Source of the DNA: Marinoscillum pacificum
Lineage (GTDB): Bacteria; Bacteroidota; Bacteroidia; Cytophagales; Cyclobacteriaceae
NCBI RefSeq assembly: GCF_024714495.1
Contig: NZ_JAMZMJ010000005.1
Location: 335,347-399,346 of the forward strand
Reading direction: 5' to 3'
Length of the DNA: 64,000 nt
The notes under the pieces are model-generated. The model had not been told where the DNA came from. It saw nothing but the letters and a program-made list of their open reading frames with translations, and did not search any database. The position numbers were made by a program, and so were the translations under genes. Within the stretch, counting starts at the first letter, position 1, and every line of letters begins with the position of its first letter. This document shows positions 49,847-57,138 of this stretch, piece after piece.

Positions 49847-50480
49847 CTTCAAAATCGTCAATCTTTATTTCACTATGAGTAGTAATCTTCTTATTGTCTC
49901 CAGCAGGTGTATGAATGATTTCATAGATCTTCATTGGAAACATGTATCGCCCCACTTTCTGGTGTTCTTTAAAATATTGCTTCACCAGGGGTTCACCCTT
50001 TTTTTTGTAGAAGATAATACCTTCTAAAAGTCCCTGAGATTGCGTAATAGCAACATACCCTTCTTCACTAGCAGGATGCCTCCATTTAGACACCACCTGT
50101 TCTCCTACTTCCTCTACATCCATCAGCTTAAACCCCATCTTAGACAAACCAAAATCATCCATTTCATTTTTAAGAAGTAAATGATAAATGGAAAAACCCA
50201 CTGTCATTGCTGAGGATGACGTTCGCAAGACACTATCATTCAACACAATGTAAGCTGCTGTATCCTTAAAAACCAGAATCTGCTCTCTAGGAAAAGACTG
50301 GCTATGTATTAAAGTTTCTTTATTTAAGTCGTAAAAGACTTTTCCTACAATTAGCGATTGTTTCTTGTCCGGACTGATTTCTTTGATACTATACTTGGCT
50401 TCAATTCTAGTACCAAAATTTTGCGCTAACGAACTTTGTGCTCCTAGCACAATTAAAAGACAATAAAAGAGGTGCTTCAT
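49776..50480 (-). CDS. exported LolA-like protein of unknown function
   Basis: A 234-residue protein with signal peptide 'FYCLLIVLGAQSSLAQ'. The rest is beta-rich ('LIVGKVFYDLNKETLIHSQS', 'ILVFKDTAAYIVLND', 'YMFPMKIYEI'), in the manner of LolA/LppX-type half-barrels, but I cannot confirm the family. First gene of the reverse overlapping set with the YidD-like and TPR genes. Its ATG follows directly on the T run of a terminator-like hairpin, so expression may depend on read-through. Confidence 0.6.
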   Translation of the reverse strand: MKHLFYCLLIVLGAQSSLAQNFGTRIEAKYSIKEISPDKKQSLIVGKVFYDLNKETLIHSQSFPREQILVFKDTAAYIVLNDSVLRTSSSAMTVGFSIYHLLLKNEMDDFGLSKMGFKLMDVEEVGEQVVSKWRHPASEEGYVAITQSQGLLEGIIFYKKKGEPLVKQYFKEHQKVGRYMFPMKIYEIIHTPAGDNKKITTHSEIKIDDFEDEAAVYSVFDDIILPVIRSGQIH

Positions 50481-50501
50481 AAAAAAAGGGCCTTACGGCC
50501 C
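50481..50501 (-). terminator. terminator or attenuator touching the next start codon
   Basis: On the minus strand GGGCC, GTAA tetraloop, GGCCC, then seven T followed at once by the ATG of the LolA-like gene. It ends the upstream 154-residue gene but leaves no room for a promoter before the next gene. Confidence 0.75.
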
Positions 50502-50529
50502 ATTTTATTTTGTTCGAATCTACTACTAA

Positions 50530-50994
50530 TTAATAACTATAGTAGAATGGAGAAGTAATAGCGCTCAATACAACACTAGCAGCTAATCCAATCCAGAATG
50601 AAGTTTTCTGATCTGAAGTCTTGTTCTTGTTAGTAATCACTACGAAGAATCCAATTGGACAACAAAGGAAACCCCACAAACCTGATGGCCAATCAAAGTT
50701 GCTCCACTGGAAACCTTGTGTACCTTCTACTGAATTTACACTTTTGAAAGACGTCATGTCAATTGAAGCATCTAGAGAAGAAAGCTCTTCCAAAGAAGTG
50801 ATTTCGTTAGTTACTACTAACTCTTCTACCTCATTAAGCTCATCAAACTCAGCTTCAAAAGCTACAGCATCAAATTCAACATCTTCTACAGCCACTTCCA
50901 ACTCCATATTTGCAGGTGCTGCAAACAATGCTTGAGTTGACAAAATCAAAGTCGCCATAAACATCGAAGAAACTCTTAAAAATCTCTTTTTCAT
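50530..50994 (-). CDS. small acidic exported membrane protein
   Basis: A 154-residue protein I do not recognise. Signal peptide ('FMATLILSTQALFAAP'), a very acidic stretch (about 28-80, rich in Glu, Asp and Val), then 'SGLWGFLCCPIGFFVVITNK' and a last helix 'SFWIGLAASVVLSAI'. The Cys-Cys-Pro membrane hairpin recalls small Bacteroidota stress or TM2-like proteins. It lies upstream of the LolA-like/YidD-like set with a hairpin between. Confidence 0.6.
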   Translation of the reverse strand: MKKRFLRVSSMFMATLILSTQALFAAPANMELEVAVEDVEFDAVAFEAEFDELNEVEELVVTNEITSLEELSSLDASIDMTSFKSVNSVEGTQGFQWSNFDWPSGLWGFLCCPIGFFVVITNKNKTSDQKTSFWIGLAASVVLSAITSPFYYSY

Positions 50995-51261
50995 ATTTAG
51001 TTATAATGGTGATAAATTAAGAATGTGAATATTATGATTTACCTAATCATTTCCAAAAATGAAAGACAAATTCATAAAGACTCATAAAACCTAAAAACAA
51101 TAAACATGCCAGACTTCACCTCCTTAAACAATTGATTTTTAGACCTTTATTTCACACAGCAATCAAAAATTACACCCTCACAGTTTTTTGACATTTTTTT
51201 AATCATTCAAATTTCACCAAACCACCCTCGACTTTTCACTCTAGTCTTTTAGCTTTATACA
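50995..51261. other. 267-base divergent intergenic region
   Basis: It must hold the promoters of the reverse acidic protein gene and of the forward sirtuin gene. The bases TAGCTTTA at 51250-51257 are one base from the -7 consensus and end 4 bases before the sirtuin GTG. I see no RNA gene or repeat here; it is very AT-rich with T-rich runs around 51180-51205. Confidence 0.4.
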
Positions 51262-51954
51262 GTGAGAAAGAAAATCGTCATACTAACTGGGGCAGGTATC
51301 AGTGCTGAAAGTGGAATAAAGACCTTTCGAGATTCAGGCGGACTATGGGAAGGTCACGATGTGATGGACGTAGCAAGTCCTGAAGGATGGGCTAAAAATC
51401 AAGAGTTGGTTTTAAACTTTTATAACCAAAGAAGGAAACAAGCCTTAACAGCTTCGCCAAACCCAGGGCATCTGGCTTTAGCAGAACTTGAAAAAGACTA
51501 TGATGTAATCATTGTCACACAAAACGTAGATGACCTGCATGAAAAGGCAGGAAGCACTAATGTCCTTCACCTTCATGGTGAACTATTTAAAGTTCGCAGC
51601 ACCCAGGATGAATCACTAGTTTATGACTTAGATGGCTGGGAACTCAAAACAGGAGATTTATGTGAAAAGGGCAGCCAACTAAGACCACATATTGTTTGGT
51701 TTGGTGAAATGGTACCAATGATGGAAACAGCCATAGAACAAGCAATGCAGGCGGATATTTTCATGGTAGTTGGAACCTCTCTGGTAGTATACCCTGCAGC
51801 AGGCCTGTTAGATTATGTAAATTCCCACATCCCTAAAATCATCGTAGACCCAAATATGCCCTCCATAAGAACTAGCCAATCCATTAAGTTCTTCACCGAA
51901 AAGGCTAGCACTGGTGTCATAAAAGCGATAGAATACATCAGATCGTTAAAATAA
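51262..51954 (+). CDS. cobB: SIRT5-like NAD-dependent deacylase without zinc cysteines
   Basis: A 230-residue sirtuin. NAD site 'LTGAGISAESGIKTFRDSGG' (9-28), 'TQNVDDLHEKAGS', catalytic His105 in 'LHLHGEL' and 'GTSLVVYPAAGL' are present. Tyr54 and Arg57 (FYNQRRK) form the YxxR pair that selects succinyl or malonyl lysine. The four zinc cysteines are missing; only Cys134 is present in the whole chain, and the small domain is shortened. Start GTG. It removes acyl groups from lysines of metabolic enzymes (family role). Confidence 0.92.
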   Translation: MRKKIVILTGAGISAESGIKTFRDSGGLWEGHDVMDVASPEGWAKNQELVLNFYNQRRKQALTASPNPGHLALAELEKDYDVIIVTQNVDDLHEKAGSTNVLHLHGELFKVRSTQDESLVYDLDGWELKTGDLCEKGSQLRPHIVWFGEMVPMMETAIEQAMQADIFMVVGTSLVVYPAAGLLDYVNSHIPKIIVDPNMPSIRTSQSIKFFTEKASTGVIKAIEYIRSLK

Positions 51955-52075
51955 CGAATATTCCTAATCAACGAGAAATCTGTATAACTCGTCTAATAAA
52001 TTTCATTAACTGTAATAACCTTATTAGTCTTGCAGAAGCAACCAGTTACACCGTCATTAAACGCTTTAGACAACC

Positions 52076-52222
52076 ATGAGAAGATTGTTAACATTGTTAA
52101 CTCTTTTAGTAGCTTTTATACTTTTATTGGTTTATACCAATGAAGCCTATTCGAAAAACGCCAAAAATTCGACTGTGAAAAGTTCAGGCCTTTCTGTAAC
52201 TGAACAAAGTGCACTGCTCTGA
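52076..52222 (+). CDS. small exported or membrane peptide, 48 residues
   Basis: An ATG at 52076 opens a 48-codon frame ending in TGA. It begins MRRLLTLLTLLVAFILLLVY, a positively charged start and a long hydrophobic run, then a short polar tail rich in Ser, Asn and Lys ('EAYSKNAKNSTVKSSGLS'). It could be a cleaved peptide or a single-span membrane protein. It fills a 325-base stretch between the sirtuin gene and a reverse gene. Coding status rests only on the signal-like composition and its fit in the gap. Confidence 0.4.
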   Translation: MRRLLTLLTLLVAFILLLVYTNEAYSKNAKNSTVKSSGLSVTEQSALL

Positions 52223-52279
52223 TTGAATCCTAAAGGAACTTCTATCACCCTTATTTCACCAAGATTTAGTCGGCATCAA

Positions 52280-52669
52280 TTAGTTTTCCAGTAAAAATTC
52301 TTTCGCCTTCTCGAGGGTATAGAAAACACCGCCGCTACCAAGCCCTTTATTTAGACCGACTGTTTCGGCAAAATGAATAAGTTTTGGGAGATCTTGTCTG
52401 AAGTAAGCTAGTTTAACTCCTTTAAACTCCTCAGCGATATACGTAGCCAAAGCATAATAATCAGCTACACTCACATCATCCACGAGCATAAGCTTATCGT
52501 GCAGAAGAACACCTTTGAAAGAATAGTCTGAGCATATGCTTTTTACCTGAGTCCAAAAGCGTCTAGCAATATCATAGTTAGATTTTGGCCCTCGAACGGT
52601 GAAATATAAATACTCCGAGGACGTATCATCCAGATGAATTTCATATTCTGACTCAATAAATGATTTCAT
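52280..52669 (-). CDS. STAS/SpoIIAA-like protein of unknown function
   Basis: About 129 residues from the ATG at 52669; a TTG two codons upstream is less likely. Alternating strands and helices ('LYFTVRGPKSNYDIARRFWT', 'VLLHDKLMLVDDVSVADYYA', 'KLAYFRQDL', 'GGVFYTLEKAKEFLLEN') fit the SpoIIAA/STAS-like fold found in small Bacteroidota proteins, but no phospho-Ser motif can be assigned. Monocistronic by layout. Confidence 0.55.
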   Translation of the reverse strand: MKSFIESEYEIHLDDTSSEYLYFTVRGPKSNYDIARRFWTQVKSICSDYSFKGVLLHDKLMLVDDVSVADYYALATYIAEEFKGVKLAYFRQDLPKLIHFAETVGLNKGLGSGGVFYTLEKAKEFLLEN

Positions 52670-52749
52670 AAACAATCAGCAAGAATCATCTTTCAGCTAA
52701 AGCAGTAACACTGATCAAGTATCCAGAATGACAGGTTAGTAATTAAAAA

Positions 52750-53808
52750 CTAAACTGATTTGTCTAATAATTGTTTAATTGCCTGATCTTCGGTTTTGGA
52801 ACCCAAACCTAACCAGTCCAATGTAGATCGGTACATGATATTCTCCAGATCCTCTTCCGGCAAATTCATTTCTTCAATAAACTTACCTATTTCTAAATCT
52901 CCTAGAGGAAAAGGATAATCAGAGCCTAAACATATCTTATCGGAACCTATGAGCTTAATGATATATTCTAAAAGCATTGCATCATGAGTGATACTATCTA
53001 CCCAGAACTTACCTAAATAGTCACGTGGATTCACATCGTTGTGTACTGCAACCAGGTCTGGACGACAATCGTACCCTCTTTCTAAACGACCTATAGTTGG
53101 TAAAAATGAGCCTCCCGCATGAGCAAAGCATACACGGAGTTTTGGATATCGAGCAAACACTCCTCCAAAAATCATTGAACTAATAGCTCTGGCAGTCTCA
53201 GCAGGCATTCCTACTAACCATGGCAACCAATATTTTTCCATGCTTTCCTTACCCATCATGTCCCAAGGGTGGACAAGCACTGCCATATCTAACCGCTCAC
53301 AAGCTTCAAAAAATTCAAAGAATCGTGGTTTACTCAAATTGTGCTGATTCACATTGGATCCAATCTGCACTCCGGGTATTCCCAATTTCTTTAATCGCTC
53401 CAGTTCTTCAATAGCCAAATCAACATCTTGCATAGGTACTGTACCCAATCCGATATAATGCTGAGGGTATTGATCAACAACTTCTGCTATGTGATCATTT
53501 AGAAACTGAGAGAGGTACAAACAATCCTTTGGTTCCGCCCAATAACTGAACATAACCGGAATGGTACAAATGACTTGCACTTTAGTCTGGTAATGAGCGT
53601 ACTCATCTATTCGCAGCTTAGGATCCCAGCAATTAGAGCCAATTTCTCTAAAAAACTTATCCCCTTTCATCATTAAGGCTGCACCATCCTTGTGATGTAA
53701 TAAATTGATAAAGTCACCATAACCAAACTTATCAGCAAAGTTCGGAAGTTTCTCTGGCAAGATATGCGTGTGCATATCAATCTTTAATGGGGTGCGCGAC
53801 TTGGTCAT
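52750..53808 (-). CDS. ACMSD-like amidohydrolase/decarboxylase
   Basis: A 352-residue metal-dependent decarboxylase of the ACMSD family (amidohydrolase 2). Metal ligands His13 and His15 ('KIDMHTHILPEK'), a His in 'VLVHPWDMMGKES' and Asp in 'ICLGSDYPFPLGD' are visible; 'CFAHAGGSFLPTIGRLERG' is strongly ACMSD-like. The expected reaction is decarboxylation of 2-amino-3-carboxymuconate semialdehyde in tryptophan breakdown. No other kynurenine-pathway gene lies in the window, so the substrate could differ. Confidence 0.85.
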   Translation of the reverse strand: MTKSRTPLKIDMHTHILPEKLPNFADKFGYGDFINLLHHKDGAALMMKGDKFFREIGSNCWDPKLRIDEYAHYQTKVQVICTIPVMFSYWAEPKDCLYLSQFLNDHIAEVVDQYPQHYIGLGTVPMQDVDLAIEELERLKKLGIPGVQIGSNVNQHNLSKPRFFEFFEACERLDMAVLVHPWDMMGKESMEKYWLPWLVGMPAETARAISSMIFGGVFARYPKLRVCFAHAGGSFLPTIGRLERGYDCRPDLVAVHNDVNPRDYLGKFWVDSITHDAMLLEYIIKLIGSDKICLGSDYPFPLGDLEIGKFIEEMNLPEEDLENIMYRSTLDWLGLGSKTEDQAIKQLLDKSV

Positions 53809-53827
53809 ATCCCAAAAATAACAAATC

Positions 53828-54997
53828 CTATCGGCAATATTTATCTATCATCTCTTTTGCCTGTACCATGCCTAAATTATTTGCTCTATTTAAATAATGG
53901 CAAGCATCTAATTCAGACTCCAATTCGAGGTAACTCATAGCCGCATTAAACCAAACCATGGCGTTTTGTGGATCTACTGTCAGGTACTGATTGTAAAATG
54001 AAATAGCTAGCTGATAGTTCTTTTGAAAGAAATAAGTATTACCAATTAAATGCATGCATTCAAACCTTGTCGGCTCAATTCTTCTAGCTGCATTAAAATC
54101 ATTACGTGCCTGATCATACTTTTTTAGCTTAATGTAAGCTCTTCCTCGATTGATGTAGTGTAATGACTCCTCATGATTTTTAATTGCCTGACTAAGATAT
54201 TTTATCGCGGTTTTATAATCTCCATCTACCATTGACTGTGCCGCCAACAGCCCCAAGGTAGGAGCAAAAGAATTATCTTCTAGCAACTCAAGAGGCAGTT
54301 TAGTAGATGGGTTAATCAAAGCAAGATTATACCAGGCAAGTTGATTGGATGGATCTATACTAATGGCATTTTTAAAATCAACTTCCGCAAGAGCATTCTG
54401 ATCTTGCTTCATGTAAACCAAGCCTCTTCCTACATAGTAATCTGCTGCAGAGTCCAGCTCTATAGCTTCATTATAATCCTTCAGAGCTAATTCGAATCTC
54501 TCAAGTTTCGAATGCGCCTGAGCTCTGTAGTAGTATATTTTGCCCTCCAAAGTAGCCAATGAAACAACAGACGTTCCGCTCGCACCTGAAGGATCGTTTT
54601 CAAAATAGATTCCCTTTGTTTGATTAACTCCTCCTTTAGCAATTAACGCGTTGAAATCCTTAACACTTTGAGCGGGATCTCCATAATTCAAATAAATAAT
54701 TGCCTTTTGAAAGAGTGCTTCATTATAATCTGGATCAATTTTCAATGCAGCTTCATACGCAGATACCGATCTAAGGTCTTTGCCTTGAGCTTCGTAAATG
54801 AGTCCACTGAGATAATAAGCATCTGCAGTACTTGTTATGCTAAGCGACTCTTCACATTTGTCAATAGCTGCCTCTAAATTTCTGTTTCGATAAAGATCCC
54901 TTGCCTCCTGATATAATAATTGGGTTCTTTCGGTTTTGGATTGTGCAGTAACGGAAATTGTTACAATGGATAATGCGATAAAAAAAGGGAATCTCAT
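53828..54997 (-). CDS. exported TPR protein
   Basis: A 389-residue protein with a signal peptide ('FFIALSIVTISVTAQS') and about nine tetratricopeptide repeats over 30-380, for example 'SVSAYEAALKIDPDYNEALF' and 'AEVDFKNAISIDPSNQLAWY'. Probably a periplasmic protein-interaction scaffold. It lies 17 bases after the MpaB-like gene stop and 19 bases before the ACMSD gene, so it may be co-transcribed with either. Confidence 0.8.
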   Translation of the reverse strand: MRFPFFIALSIVTISVTAQSKTERTQLLYQEARDLYRNRNLEAAIDKCEESLSITSTADAYYLSGLIYEAQGKDLRSVSAYEAALKIDPDYNEALFQKAIIYLNYGDPAQSVKDFNALIAKGGVNQTKGIYFENDPSGASGTSVVSLATLEGKIYYYRAQAHSKLERFELALKDYNEAIELDSAADYYVGRGLVYMKQDQNALAEVDFKNAISIDPSNQLAWYNLALINPSTKLPLELLEDNSFAPTLGLLAAQSMVDGDYKTAIKYLSQAIKNHEESLHYINRGRAYIKLKKYDQARNDFNAARRIEPTRFECMHLIGNTYFFQKNYQLAISFYNQYLTVDPQNAMVWFNAAMSYLELESELDACHYLNRANNLGMVQAKEMIDKYCR

Positions 54998-55014
54998 GGT
55001 TCCTTATACGATTT

Positions 55015-56025
55015 TCAGAACCTAAGTTCCGTATCTAGAGCTTTTAATTGCTTTTTCAGATCCCGCCGAATCATTTTAAAATTAGTCCCATTCAAATCAC
55101 CTAGCACTTTTTGTGTATTGAATACACCTCTGATTAACGAAGATGAATAGCCTGCAGATTGGTTAATACCAAGAATAGCAGCATGATCCCCTAGAAAGTA
55201 ATACAACAAATCCTCTCCTTTAACAAGCCTAGACTGCTTATTTTCCTGATCTATATAATCGATTAAGGATCGAGTAAGCAACTGGCCTTGAGGACTTTGC
55301 TTGAACTCACGCCTTCTCATATCTCGATCCAAAACACTTGCTTGTCTCACATCACCTGGAAGATTACACTGATCAAGGCCTAGTTTTTCACCTATAACAT
55401 TCCATAAATACAGGTAATCTACAGATTCTTGCTGGTTAACATCGATACCTAATTTGCGTAGACCTCTTAAAGTAATTAGTGAGAATGCTAAAAGAGTTGC
55501 GAGCTGATCATCTTGATTTACCGGGACCTCATCATTGATTTTCCCTATGGTGTAGTAACGAGCAGCTGCATGCATTACTCTTACATTCAGAATGGAGAGA
55601 AATCCCTTTTGATCTGGAGCAAAGGCATCTTTATGACATACTTCAAAAACAAACTCCGCAGTTTCTGCTAAACGTTTACCTGATTGCTCCGTAATCTTCT
55701 TTGATTCTATCAAGACCCTGGCACCGTTAGCGCCAGCATAACAATAAGGAAGTGAATACAATCCTAATACACCTAAAATAACAGAGACATTCTTTTCGAA
55801 GAATATAGCTCCATTATTTATTCTCTTGTTGTCGTGGGATTCAGTTTGACAGAAATTCTCAAGCAACTCATATACTGAGCTGTTTGCAGAGATAAAAGTT
55901 GATAACTCAGTGTTAGTTTTTAAGTCTCGAAACTGCTGTAATAGCCCTTGATCGGACTTGAATAATAGAAATAATTTATCACCTACAGGGTCTCCCTGAT
56001 GTCGTCGTGGATGTTTATCACTCAT
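55015..56025 (-). CDS. MpaB/Lcp-like oxygenase (DUF2236 family)
   Basis: A 336-residue, mostly helical protein resembling the DUF2236 / ER-bound oxygenase mpaB / rubber oxygenase family, which includes heme-b latex clearing proteins. 'GAIFFEKNVSVILGVLGLYS', 'ILNVRVMHAAARYYT' (a His-containing segment that matches the heme-ligand helix) and 'ATLLAFSLITLRGLRKLG' are the family-like parts. No signal peptide is seen. Bacteroidota members are uncharacterised; substrate unknown. Confidence 0.75.
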   Translation of the reverse strand: MSDKHPRRHQGDPVGDKLFLLFKSDQGLLQQFRDLKTNTELSTFISANSSVYELLENFCQTESHDNKRINNGAIFFEKNVSVILGVLGLYSLPYCYAGANGARVLIESKKITEQSGKRLAETAEFVFEVCHKDAFAPDQKGFLSILNVRVMHAAARYYTIGKINDEVPVNQDDQLATLLAFSLITLRGLRKLGIDVNQQESVDYLYLWNVIGEKLGLDQCNLPGDVRQASVLDRDMRRREFKQSPQGQLLTRSLIDYIDQENKQSRLVKGEDLLYYFLGDHAAILGINQSAGYSSSLIRGVFNTQKVLGDLNGTNFKMIRRDLKKQLKALDTELRF

Positions 56026-56060
56026 GATTTTACTACAACCATGTGTGACAAGGAAATTGT

Positions 56061-56852
56061 TTAATAAACTTGTTTGATAGTCATTCCACTATCCTTGTTC
56101 AAATGCTGAAACTTTCCATTTTCATAATGATAAAAGCTAACAGCCATAAGTAAGAACAATGCTGTATTTTCTGGAACTTCCAATTGATCCACTGCAACGT
56201 GAGCGGTCATTGGCTCTGTAGCTATTTTCAAAATAGGCAACATTGGGCTTTGATAGGATCCAAATTTACCGTGGAAGTCTTTATTCAGCGCAATGTAACT
56301 ATTAGCTTCAGGATCGAAATGATAATCACTCAATGCTACAAGACGCGCATTGATTTTAAAGTTAGTAGCTCCTTCTGGTGCCTTAAACGTATCCTCAGGT
56401 ACAAAAGCAGGGAAATGAAGAATCACCTGTCCTCTTCTACTACTAGATTTTAGGAAATATTTAGCTCCAAAGATTTCCTCATATGGAGCAGTCGTATTGA
56501 ATTCAAACCCGTTCAAGTTATGTCCATGCTTAGTCACATACAAAGGACGAGTACCAGTAGGGCCATCTTCATATTTGGCTATGTTTCTGAATTGAGCAGT
56601 TAACCTTCCAGAAACGTAAGTCTCACATATTTCTGTCAAACCTTCAGACAATGAATTTCTTAGAACCTTCGCCATCATTGAAGCCACACCAAATTCCTTC
56701 TGATTATTCCTCAACTCGGCATACGTTGACTTATGCTTTACAGCATCAGCAGTAGGACCACCCTTTCTTGCAACAATTGGTTGATCTACTCCTTTGATCG
56801 TGTATACTCGGTACCCTTTTGGAATGTCGTGTGAACTAATGTTTGCCTTCAT
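56061..56852 (-). CDS. uncharacterised Bacteroidota protein
   Basis: A 263-residue soluble protein with no signal or membrane segment. The N-terminal part carries 'GGPTADAVKHKSTYAELRNN' and 'QKEFGVASMMAKVLRNSLSE', a pattern I recall from unnamed Bacteroidota proteins but cannot tie to a function. The rest is beta-rich ('GFEFNTTAPYEEIFGAKYFL', 'GQVILHFPAFVPEDTF'), with a C-terminal 'FLLMAVSFYHYENGKFQHLN'. It lies 35 bases upstream of the MpaB-like gene and is likely co-transcribed. Confidence 0.6.
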   Translation of the reverse strand: MKANISSHDIPKGYRVYTIKGVDQPIVARKGGPTADAVKHKSTYAELRNNQKEFGVASMMAKVLRNSLSEGLTEICETYVSGRLTAQFRNIAKYEDGPTGTRPLYVTKHGHNLNGFEFNTTAPYEEIFGAKYFLKSSSRRGQVILHFPAFVPEDTFKAPEGATNFKINARLVALSDYHFDPEANSYIALNKDFHGKFGSYQSPMLPILKIATEPMTAHVAVDQLEVPENTALFLLMAVSFYHYENGKFQHLNKDSGMTIKQVY

Positions 56853-57138
56853 GTAAACCTGTAGAGTTGGGATATTGATTAAGTAGCCGAAAGATATTTA
56901 AAATAATGCGAAAACAGAAAGAATAAGTTGAAAAATCTCTTTAATCATATTGATTTGACTAATTGATAACCAGTAAGTTATCCTCCTAAACCAGCACAAC
57001 CCCCTATATGATGTTTATCATAATGGCTATAAATAAGAAAAAATTTAGATTTGTTACGCCGTAGTTTTAAGTTAGGAGTAGTATCACTAAATATGTAATA
57101 ATAGACATGCTACCCCATTTTTTAAAGTCGTAGAAAGT
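56853..57138. other. 286-base divergent intergenic region
   Basis: Holds the promoters of the reverse 263-residue gene and the forward SulP gene. Apart from the SulP -7 box (57046-57053) I see no RNA gene, repeat or convincing small frame. Confidence 0.5.
57046..57053 (+). promoter_or_regulatory. -7 box of the SulP gene
   Basis: TAGATTTG, exact TAnnTTTG, 85 bases before the ATG at 57139; a leader of about 80 nt is implied. Confidence 0.4.

Noticed and set aside
50511..50519. GTTCGAATC, resembling a tRNA T-loop
   Set aside because: No acceptor stem, anticodon arm or cloverleaf can be drawn around it in the small space between the two genes.
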